DNA of 5,282 bases. It comes from Marinilabiliales bacterium. Lineage in GTDB: Bacteria; Bacteroidota; Bacteroidia; Bacteroidales; F082. The notes below the pieces were generated by a model that saw only the letters and a program-made list of their open reading frames with translations, had not been told where the DNA came from and searched no databases. The stretch covers positions 1 through 5,282 of the forward strand of contig PKSW01000021.1 of assembly GCA_002869465.1 (NCBI GenBank). The letters run 5' to 3'. The translations under genes were made by a program, and so were the position numbers. Of the stretch, positions 1 to 5,282 are shown in pieces (the stretch's first letter is position 1; every line of letters begins with the position of its first letter).

Positions 1-738
1 ATTAATTTACTAAGGTCAGGCGAGCAGGTTCCGGTGCAGTTGATCTTCAATAATATCAGGGGTATTTATCAATTAGCTGAAACCGTGAGTAGTCAAATTG
101 AAGCCGATTCAGCGTCCATCACCCAATTATTAACCGATTCAACTTATCTTTCACTACTGGGATTAAAAAAGGAAACGGCAGGAATTCTATTTATTCCGAA
201 CACCTATGAAATGTATTGGAATACTTCTGCTGAAGGATTTATCAAGCGAATGCACAGCGAATATATCAAGTTCTGGAATGGGGAAAGAACCCGACTGGCC
301 AATGAAATAGGTTTGACAATACCCGAGGTAGTTACGCTGGCCTCTATCGTTGAAAAAGAAACCAATAAAAATGATGAAAAACCCATCATTGCTGGTGTTT
401 ATATGAATCGGCTTAAAGCCGGATGGCGGTTGCAGGCCGACCCGACTGTCATTTATGCCATAGGTGATTATTCTATTAAACGCGTCCTCAATGTTCATAA
501 AGAATTTCGTTCCCCATATAACACTTACCAGTTTTTCGGATTGCCACCCGGACCTATTTGCATACCATCCATCGCTTCTATTGACGCTGTTTTGAATTAT
601 GACCGGAATAATTATCTTTTCTTCTGTGCTAAGGATGATATGTCAGGATACCACGTTTTTGCCAAAACCAACAGGCAGCATAATGCCAATGCCCGTAAAT
701 ACCAGGAAGCATTAGACAAGATGGGTATATATAAATAA
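1..738 (+). CDS. mltG: Endolytic murein transglycosylase MltG (YceG-like), 5' end missing
   Basis: The frame is open from base 1, so the start codon lies left of the window; the GTG at 34 is an internal Val codon, not a start. About 245 residues are visible of a family usually about 340 long, so roughly 100 N-terminal residues, including the membrane anchor, are missing. MltG is an inner-membrane lytic transglycosylase that cuts nascent peptidoglycan strands and so limits glycan length. The signature ASIVEKET is present (bases 340-363). By my recalled alignment to E. coli MltG the catalytic Glu is the second Glu of that motif (codon 358-360). Further family blocks follow: LQADPTVIYA (visible residues about 145-154), SPYNTY with GLPPGPI, and the C-terminal YHVFAKTNRQHN. 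No frameshift or lost key residue is seen. It leads a tight cluster, with the next gene 12 bp downstream. Identification is firm; the missing 5' part is simply outside the window. Confidence 0.95.
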   Translation: MNLLRSGEQVPVQLIFNNIRGIYQLAETVSSQIEADSASITQLLTDSTYLSLLGLKKETAGILFIPNTYEMYWNTSAEGFIKRMHSEYIKFWNGERTRLANEIGLTIPEVVTLASIVEKETNKNDEKPIIAGVYMNRLKAGWRLQADPTVIYAIGDYSIKRVLNVHKEFRSPYNTYQFFGLPPGPICIPSIASIDAVLNYDRNNYLFFCAKDDMSGYHVFAKTNRQHNANARKYQEALDKMGIYK

Positions 739-750
739 TTCAGAAGACGT

Positions 751-2094
751 ATGAAGGCTTTTAAAGCGTACGATATCCGGGGTATTTGGGGTGAAGATCT
801 GGATCAGGATATTGTCTACAAGATCGGATATTTCTTTCCAAAAGTTATTCCATGCAGCAAGGTATTGGTAGGCAGGGATGGCAGGGTATCCTCAAATGAA
901 ATGTTCAAAGCACTTACAGATGGGCTTAGTGATGCCGGGGTAGACGTGTATGATACCGGATTGGCAACAACCCCAATGATCTATTGGGGAAGCGGTAAGT
1001 TTGATTTTGATGCTTCTATAATGATCACAGCTTCGCATAATTCGGCTAAATATAATGGGCTGAAATTTTCAGCAAAAAATGTTGAACCTATAAGTTACGA
1101 CAATGGTCTGAACATCATTGAGGTATTGATAGAAAAGCAAGTTGAGGTTAAGAAACGTAACAAAGGATTATTAAAAGAATTTCCGTTAGCAGATCACTAT
1201 TTACAATTCCTGAAATCCTACTTGTCGGATTTTTCTGACTTAAAAATGTCAATAGACTGTTCAAATGGCATGGCCTCTTTGTTTGCATATGATTTATTCG
1301 GTCCAAACGTCCATTACCTAAACGATCATATTGACGGGAATTTCCCCGCACATGAGCCGAATCCTCTACTACCTGAAAACCAGGAACAGATAAAAAAATC
1401 AGTATTGAAGCATCATTGCGATATAGGGCTCATTTTTGATGGTGATGCCGACCGGGTGATGTTTATCGATGAAAAAAGACAATTTGTTTCACCTGATCTA
1501 ATTATCGCCTTGCTGGGCCATTACTTTTTTGGAGAACGACAGGAAAAAGGCAAGGTTGTTCAGGATATTCGTACTTCAAAAGCGGTAGCAGATTATTTGA
1601 AGCAATTTAATGCGGAAGTAGTTACATGGAAAGTAGGACGGGCTTTTGGAGCCACCAAGCTAAAGCAAGTTAATGGCATTTACGGAGGCGAACTGGCCGG
1701 ACACTATTATTTTAAAGATTTCTACTATTCTGACAGCGGCATGCTGGCTGCTTTGCTGGTGTTGCGCGTGTTACTAAAATTTAAAAAGACAGGTGTCAGT
1801 TTTTCTGAAATTATAGCGCGTATTTCCGGTTATGCTAATACAGGTGAAGTGAATTTTAAAATTGAACAGAAAAAAGAAGCCATGGATGCGGTTGCATCAT
1901 ATTTCATGGAACATGAACCTCCCATTAGTTTTTTGGATGTGGATGGTTACAGGCTCGATTTTGAGGATTGGTGGTTCAATATCCGGCCATCTAACACCGA
2001 ACCCTATTTACGATTTTTGGCTGAAGCGAAAAGTAAAGATTTGCTAGATCAAAAAACAAAAATTATCTTTGACATTATCAGTAAGTTTTCCTGA
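751..2094 (+). CDS. manB: Phosphomannomutase/phosphoglucomutase (alpha-D-phosphohexomutase, CpsG/ManB-like)
   Basis: This cytoplasmic enzyme interconverts hexose 6-phosphates and 1-phosphates (mannose and probably glucose), feeding GDP-mannose or UDP-/dTDP-glucose synthesis for surface glycans. At 447 residues it has normal family length with all four domains. FKAYDIRG lies at residues 4-11. The phosphoserine loop TASHN is at 93-97 (catalytic Ser95), and the Mg-binding loop DGDADR is at 230-235. The sugar-binding loop GGELAGHYYF is at 312-321 (Glu314), and the phosphate-binding loop RPSNTEPYLR is at 412-421. The blocks DGNFP..PNPLLPE (195-209) and YYSDSGM (325-331) resemble E. coli CpsG/ManB more than GlmM, so I prefer hexose over glucosamine phosphate as substrate. 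Specificity cannot be fixed from sequence alone. The ELAG form of the sugar loop has Ala where many bacterial enzymes have Ser. The ATG follows mltG by 12 bp with a weak purine stretch, AGAAGA, at 742-747. Confidence 0.93.
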   Translation: MKAFKAYDIRGIWGEDLDQDIVYKIGYFFPKVIPCSKVLVGRDGRVSSNEMFKALTDGLSDAGVDVYDTGLATTPMIYWGSGKFDFDASIMITASHNSAKYNGLKFSAKNVEPISYDNGLNIIEVLIEKQVEVKKRNKGLLKEFPLADHYLQFLKSYLSDFSDLKMSIDCSNGMASLFAYDLFGPNVHYLNDHIDGNFPAHEPNPLLPENQEQIKKSVLKHHCDIGLIFDGDADRVMFIDEKRQFVSPDLIIALLGHYFFGERQEKGKVVQDIRTSKAVADYLKQFNAEVVTWKVGRAFGATKLKQVNGIYGGELAGHYYFKDFYYSDSGMLAALLVLRVLLKFKKTGVSFSEIIARISGYANTGEVNFKIEQKKEAMDAVASYFMEHEPPISFLDVDGYRLDFEDWWFNIRPSNTEPYLRFLAEAKSKDLLDQKTKIIFDIISKFS

Positions 2095-2096
2095 TT

Positions 2097-3038
2097 ATGA
2101 AAAACAATCCACAATACAAATTTGTAACTAGGCAGTTTGTATTGACAGTATTTATTTCTTTTTTTTGCCTTTCTCTTGTGGCTCAGACTGATTCATTTGA
2201 TAGTACCTCTGTCAATAAGAAAAGGTTGAATACTGTTATATATGGGAGCGTTGCTGCATACACAGTCTCTCTGGTTGGTTTGTATTTTATTTGGTATCAG
2301 GATAATATGGAATGGCCGGCTCATTTTATTGACGATAGCAAATATTGGTTGCAAATTGATAAAGTGGGGCATGCAACCACCGCTTATACATTGAGTAACT
2401 ATGGATACTGGTTATTGCGCTGGTCGAATGTTCCAGAGAATAAATCCATTGGATATGGTGCCATAATGGGATTTGGCGCCATGACTGTTATTGAAATATT
2501 GGATGCATTTTCATCAGATTATGGTGCTTCATGGACAGATTTAGCTGCAAATACATTTGGAACCGGATTGTTTGCCGGACAGCAACTCTTATGGCATGAA
2601 CAGCGTTTTCGACTAAAGTTTTCATTCCATCCGACAGAATATGCTCAGGATATGCCTGAAAAACTCGGTCAGGGTCCTTTCCAATGCTGGCTTAAAGATT
2701 ATAACGGACAAACATACTGGTTGTCAGCCAATATCAAATCTTTTATTAAAAAAGAAACGAAATTCCCATCGTGGATCAATGTGGCTGTAGGTTATGGAGG
2801 TAAAGGTATGTTGGCTGAATTCACAAATCCAGAGTACGACAACGAAGGAATTCCATTGCCACAGTATGACAGGGTCAGGCAATATTACCTGTCAATGGAT
2901 ATCGACTGGACACGGATAAAAACAAATTCGAAAGCACTGAAATTTTTATTCAAAGGATTGAGTTTTATAAAACTACCTTTCCCAACCCTGGAATATAACC
3001 AGCAAGATCAATTAGTTTTCCATTGGTTGTATTTTTAA
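2097..3038 (+). CDS. DUF2279 (YfiM-like) envelope protein of unknown function
   Basis: This is a 313-residue exported protein. Residues 1-29 form a signal peptide: basic start (Lys2, Lys8, Arg12), hydrophobic core about 14-28, and a likely cut after LVA at 27-29. A second hydrophobic segment follows at about 46-67. The DUF2279 core then shows DKVGHATTAY (88-97), the acidic helix IEILDAFSSDYG (132-143) and SWTDLAANTFG (145-155). E. coli YfiM has the same order of a DK..H motif and a W.DL...T.G motif. The family has no established activity. Conserved Asp88, His92, Glu133, Asp136 and Asp148 would suit a polar site, but that is speculation. The C-terminal half (about 170-313) is rich in aromatic residues and carries no motif I know. 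The stop of the hexomutase gene is 2 bp upstream, so translation is probably coupled. Its envelope location fits the neighbouring mltG. Confidence 0.8.
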   Translation: MKNNPQYKFVTRQFVLTVFISFFCLSLVAQTDSFDSTSVNKKRLNTVIYGSVAAYTVSLVGLYFIWYQDNMEWPAHFIDDSKYWLQIDKVGHATTAYTLSNYGYWLLRWSNVPENKSIGYGAIMGFGAMTVIEILDAFSSDYGASWTDLAANTFGTGLFAGQQLLWHEQRFRLKFSFHPTEYAQDMPEKLGQGPFQCWLKDYNGQTYWLSANIKSFIKKETKFPSWINVAVGYGGKGMLAEFTNPEYDNEGIPLPQYDRVRQYYLSMDIDWTRIKTNSKALKFLFKGLSFIKLPFPTLEYNQQDQLVFHWLYF

Positions 3039-3109
3039 TTTATCGGTTTATTATTAAGTCCTGTTTTTATATTATTTTTAATGCCATAAACCAAATAATA
3101 ATTCAAGAT
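3039..3109. other. AT-rich spacer, probable transcription-unit boundary
   Basis: This 71-bp spacer separates the tight three-gene cluster (gaps 12 and 2 bp) from the lipoprotein gene. It is strongly AT-rich with T-runs around 3063-3069 and 3075-3079. A 7-bp perfect inverted repeat, GGTTTAT (3045-3051) and ATAAACC (3086-3092), encloses a 34-nt loop. The loop is too long and the stem too weak for a standard intrinsic terminator. The element TATTTTTA at 3073-3080 differs in one base from the Bacteroidota -7 box TAnnTTTG, but no good -33 partner sits at the right distance. The length suggests that the lipoprotein gene may have its own promoter here; this is inference. Confidence 0.35.
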
Positions 3110-3397
3110 ATGAGAGGAATAAAGTATCTAACGATTGTAATAAGCATATTTCTATTCGTGAGTTGCTGCAACAATGCAGATTCAAAGAGCGATACTTGGA
3201 ATGATGAACAAAAAGCTGAATGGACGAATAATTGTTTAAAGATGTTAGAGGCAAACGAGACCTTTAAAGGTGTTGCGGAAGATGTTTGTGATTGTATGTT
3301 TGAAAAAACTGCTGAAAGTTATACGCCCGAAGAAGCGGTTAACATCACCCGGGAAGAGGAACAGAAGATTTGGGAGAAATGTGATTACAACTGGTAA
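3110..3397 (+). CDS. Small Cys-rich predicted lipoprotein, function unknown
   Basis: I do not recognise a named family. With the ATG at 3110 the protein has 95 residues and begins with a clean lipoprotein signal: Arg2/Lys5, a hydrophobic stretch at 6-17, and the lipobox FVSC with Cys19 as the likely lipidated residue (Cys20 follows). The same frame stays open up to an ATG at 3023. That start would overlap the DUF2279 gene and put 29 extra residues before the signal, so I reject it. The mature part is short, acidic and probably helical, with Cys42, Cys60, Cys62 and Cys91. The CDCM motif, followed by YTPEEA (71-76) and a Cys near the C-terminus, resembles small Bacteroidota secreted proteins of unknown function. 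Four Cys in the mature chain could form two disulfides in the periplasm. No clear Shine-Dalgarno sequence is present. It converges with citF and need not share its function. Confidence 0.72.
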   Translation: MRGIKYLTIVISIFLFVSCCNNADSKSDTWNDEQKAEWTNNCLKMLEANETFKGVAEDVCDCMFEKTAESYTPEEAVNITREEEQKIWEKCDYNW

Positions 3398-3408
3398 TCA
3401 TCATTTTT

Positions 3409-3437
3409 CCAATTTTTTAGTTTGAATTTTAAATTGG
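3409..3437. repeat. Weak inverted repeat between convergent stop codons
   Basis: CCAATTT (3409-3415) and AAATTGG (3431-3437) are perfect 7-bp inverted arms around a 15-nt AT-rich loop. The right arm runs into the last codons of citF. Its place between two convergent genes would suit a shared terminator. However, only two G-C pairs hold the stem, and neither strand has a U-tract directly after it, so it is not a standard intrinsic terminator. It may be chance in AT-rich DNA. Confidence 0.25.
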
Positions 3438-5009
3438 TACTTTCCGAACCACATCAATTACAGTCCCGTCTACCCATTTGATGGCTGCCACAATTTCGTC
3501 ATCCAACTTCGGTTTTTGAGGAACGCCACAAATGGCTTCTGCTTCTGCTTTTAGTTCTTCAATGGTTTTAATTGGAAGCTTTGAATGTTTTGTTTTTTCA
3601 ATCAGGTCTTTCCGCAAAGGGTTGATGGCAATGCCACGCTCGGTAACAATCACGTCGATCATTTCTCCTGGTCCGCACAGGGTGGTTACCTCGTCGATGA
3701 TCACAGGAATGCGATCCCGGAATAACGGGATGGGTAATATGGTACATTTCGAGAACAGGCAATTCTGCCAGCCGCCAATACCATGAAGCATATAACCGTC
3801 GGAGTGAGTGACCACGTTGGCGTTAAAGTTCACATCGACTTCTGTGGCTCCTAAAATAACCACATCTACCATGGAGGCGAAGTTGCCTTTTCCGTGATAA
3901 TTATAGGAAGTGAACGGAGAAGTGTTTACATGATTTGCATTTTCGCGCATGGAGCGGATACCTTCCATGTCAAAAGTTTGTCCGTCGAGGATATATTTTA
4001 CATAACCTTCTTCGAGTAATTTTACAGGATATTCATTACTTCCCGCACGGATAAAACTGGCTTTCCAGTCGTTTTTCTTTAAAATGTCGCCAAAATAATT
4101 ACCGATCGAAAGAGCCGTTCCGCCTGCACCTGCCTGGTATGAAAACCCATCATAGATGATGCCTGCTTGTTCACAGAACTTTGCTGTTATTTCAGCAATT
4201 AAAAGCCTGTCAGGGCTTTTGGTGATTTGAGTGGTTCCTGAAATGATCTTTTCTGGTAGGCCAACTTTGTCCACTTTTACAACATAATCGACATAGTTAC
4301 CATGAATTTGCCATGGAATACATGGAAAGGCTACGATATTGTCAGTTACCACGATAACCTTATCAGCATATTGTGAATCTCCTAGGGCGAATCCCAATAG
4401 TCCGCAAGCGGCAGGGCCATCTACGCCATTGGCATTGCCAAATGGATCGGCCGAAGGGGCCGCGATCACCGCAATATCAATTTGTACTTCGCCATCCTGA
4501 ATGGCTTGGTATCGGCCTCCATGGGAGCGTAACACGGCAAGTCCTTTCATCCGACCTTCCGATGTGAATTTACCCAGCGGGCCATTCATGCTGCCTTCAA
4601 TACGGTTAATTGTGCCGTCTTCTAGGTATTCAATCAGCCTTTCCTGACAGGCAAATGAAGCCGAAGGGTACCACCTCAGATTTTTTATACCCAACTCTTT
4701 GGCAATATCAAATATTTGGTTAGCGATGAGATCACCATTTCTGAAATGATGGTGGGTAGAAATGGTCATGCCGTCTTTTAGCCCAGCTTTGATAAGGGCA
4801 TCTTTTAATGAGGCAACCTGTTTGTTGCCATCATCTGGATAATCGCTGCAACTGGCGATGTATGGTGCATGTTTGCGGCCTGTAGGTTTGTATTTTCCAA
4901 CGCCCATAAAAGGCACATGTTCTTCTCCGTTAATGATGGTGGGCACCATTCTCCCAACCGCATTTTTTACCAGTTTATCGTATTTTTTCATGTTACCGGA
5001 ATCATTCAT
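3429..5009 (-). CDS. citF: Citrate lyase alpha subunit (citrate:acetyl-ACP transferase, EC 2.8.3.10)
   Basis: CitF swaps acetate for citrate on the acyl carrier protein CitD, giving citryl-ACP for CitE; it belongs to the CoA-transferase family and acts in the cytoplasm in anaerobic citrate breakdown. The 526 residues match the family's usual length of about 510. Blocks shared with E. coli CitF, as I recall that sequence, are DGMTISTHHHFRNGDL (79-94), SHGGR (162-166), DPFGNANG (188-195) and VKVDKVG (244-250). Others are DGFSYQAGAGGTALSI (287-302), QTFD (344-347), THSDG (401-405), TERGIAINP (456-464) and DGTVIDVV (514-521). The ATG at 5009 is preceded by GGGAAAAG (5026-5019) about 9 nt upstream, inside the end of citE. 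A second Met at residue 7 (4991) is a possible alternative start. The gap to citE is 6 bp, typical of an operon. No cit gene follows; the next gene is convergent. Confidence 0.95.
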   Translation of the reverse strand: MNDSGNMKKYDKLVKNAVGRMVPTIINGEEHVPFMGVGKYKPTGRKHAPYIASCSDYPDDGNKQVASLKDALIKAGLKDGMTISTHHHFRNGDLIANQIFDIAKELGIKNLRWYPSASFACQERLIEYLEDGTINRIEGSMNGPLGKFTSEGRMKGLAVLRSHGGRYQAIQDGEVQIDIAVIAAPSADPFGNANGVDGPAACGLLGFALGDSQYADKVIVVTDNIVAFPCIPWQIHGNYVDYVVKVDKVGLPEKIISGTTQITKSPDRLLIAEITAKFCEQAGIIYDGFSYQAGAGGTALSIGNYFGDILKKNDWKASFIRAGSNEYPVKLLEEGYVKYILDGQTFDMEGIRSMRENANHVNTSPFTSYNYHGKGNFASMVDVVILGATEVDVNFNANVVTHSDGYMLHGIGGWQNCLFSKCTILPIPLFRDRIPVIIDEVTTLCGPGEMIDVIVTERGIAINPLRKDLIEKTKHSKLPIKTIEELKAEAEAICGVPQKPKLDDEIVAAIKWVDGTVIDVVRKVPI

Positions 5010-5015
5010 TTTTAA

Positions 5016-5282
5016 TTACTTTTCCCAATCAGGGGATAATTTTCCCATTTTGATGGCCAATTCAATGGTCTTCTGAGCACGTTTAACAACAGGCGGATCG
5101 ATCATCTTTGAGCCAAGGGAAACAACCCCCAGGCCTTTGACTTCTGCCTCTTTGAAAGCGAGGAATATTTTTTTAGCTTTTTCAATTTCTGTTGCATCAG
5201 GTGCAAAGTTTTCATGGATCACTATGATCTGACGGGGGTGGATACATCCCATTCCGTCAAAACCCAACCCTTTGGAAGTTTG
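5016..5282 (-). CDS. citE: Citrate lyase beta subunit, C-terminal part only (citryl-ACP lyase, EC 4.1.3.34)
   Basis: Only the last 88 residues are visible. The frame is open through base 5282, so the gene begins beyond the right edge; a TTG at 5267 is an internal Leu codon, not the start. CitE belongs to the HpcH/HpaI aldolase family and splits citryl-ACP into oxaloacetate and acetyl-ACP. The visible piece contains the family's C-terminal block GFDGMGCIHPRQI, then GLGVV and KMIDPPVVKRA, which match the end of CitE proteins. CitE-like proteins also occur without citrate lyase (for example citramalyl-CoA lyases), but the citF gene 6 bp downstream makes true CitE by far the best call. It ends in a short charged tail, SPDWEK. 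The catalytic and metal-binding residues of the barrel lie mostly outside the window and cannot be checked. Confidence 0.92.
   Translation of the reverse strand, partial: QTSKGLGFDGMGCIHPRQIIVIHENFAPDATEIEKAKKIFLAFKEAEVKGLGVVSLGSKMIDPPVVKRAQKTIELAIKMGKLSPDWEK

Noticed and set aside
187..498. Open frame of 103 codons on the - strand within mltG
   Set aside because: It lies wholly inside conserved MltG coding sequence and its translation resembles no family. It is an antisense shadow.
3047..3080. Bacteroidota-type promoter for the lipoprotein gene
   Set aside because: TATTTTTA (3073-3080) has one mismatch to TAnnTTTG, but the nearest TTTG-like element (TTTA at 3047) is also imperfect and slightly too far away. 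In AT-rich DNA this is not convincing.
3023..3109. N-terminal extension of the small lipoprotein from an ATG at 3023
   Set aside because: It would overlap the DUF2279 gene and place 29 residues, rich in Ile/Phe, before a complete lipoprotein signal that starts at Met 3110. The shorter form fits export and lipidation better.
3398..3440. Intrinsic bidirectional terminator between the convergent genes
   Set aside because: The 7-bp AT-rich stem has only two G-C pairs and no U-tract after the stem on either strand. I list it only as a weak inverted repeat.
3532..5076. Three + strand open frames (64-84 codons) antisense to citF and citE
   Set aside because: They sit opposite strongly conserved CitF/CitE blocks and show no domain or signal of their own.
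1..5282. A new defence, mobile or RNA-based system
   Set aside because: All long frames belong to known housekeeping or catabolic families, gaps are short (71 bp at most), and no direct-repeat arrays, tRNA-like structures, transposase motifs or attachment sites were seen.

Overview
The window looks like ordinary chromosome from a member of the Bacteroidota. The protein sequences read like that phylum: an MltG ending in a Bacteroidota-style tail, a DUF2279 protein with a signal peptide, and a tiny Cys-rich lipoprotein. The DNA is fairly AT-rich, and most genes lack a strong Shine-Dalgarno sequence, which is usual in that phylum. A complete citrate lyase alpha gene suggests an organism able to cleave citrate without oxygen, so an anaerobic or facultative lifestyle is likely. 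That last point is inference.

Layout. Positions 1-3038 (+ strand) hold three tightly packed genes. They are the 3' part of an endolytic murein transglycosylase (mltG), a complete phosphomannomutase/phosphoglucomutase of the CpsG/ManB type, and a DUF2279 envelope protein. The gaps are 12 bp and 2 bp, so the three are almost certainly co-transcribed. A 71-bp AT-rich spacer follows. Then comes a small predicted lipoprotein gene at 3110-3397 (+).

The right part runs on the - strand and converges on the lipoprotein gene with only 31 bp between the stop codons. It holds the end of citE (citrate lyase beta, cut by the right edge) followed after 6 bp by complete citF (citrate lyase alpha). citF is the last gene of its operon. 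The citX/citG accessory genes that follow citF in E. coli are not downstream here.

How the genes work together. The left group concerns the cell envelope: MltG cuts nascent peptidoglycan glycan strands, the hexomutase supplies mannose-1-P or glucose-1-P for surface polysaccharides, and the DUF2279 protein sits in the envelope with unknown function. The right group is catabolic. CitF transfers citrate onto the acetyl-loaded acyl carrier protein CitD, and CitE splits citryl-ACP into oxaloacetate and acetyl-ACP. CitD and the maturation genes would have to lie outside the window.

I found no RNA genes, mobile elements, CRISPR arrays or sign of a new defence or genetic system. The findings are modest points about known families.
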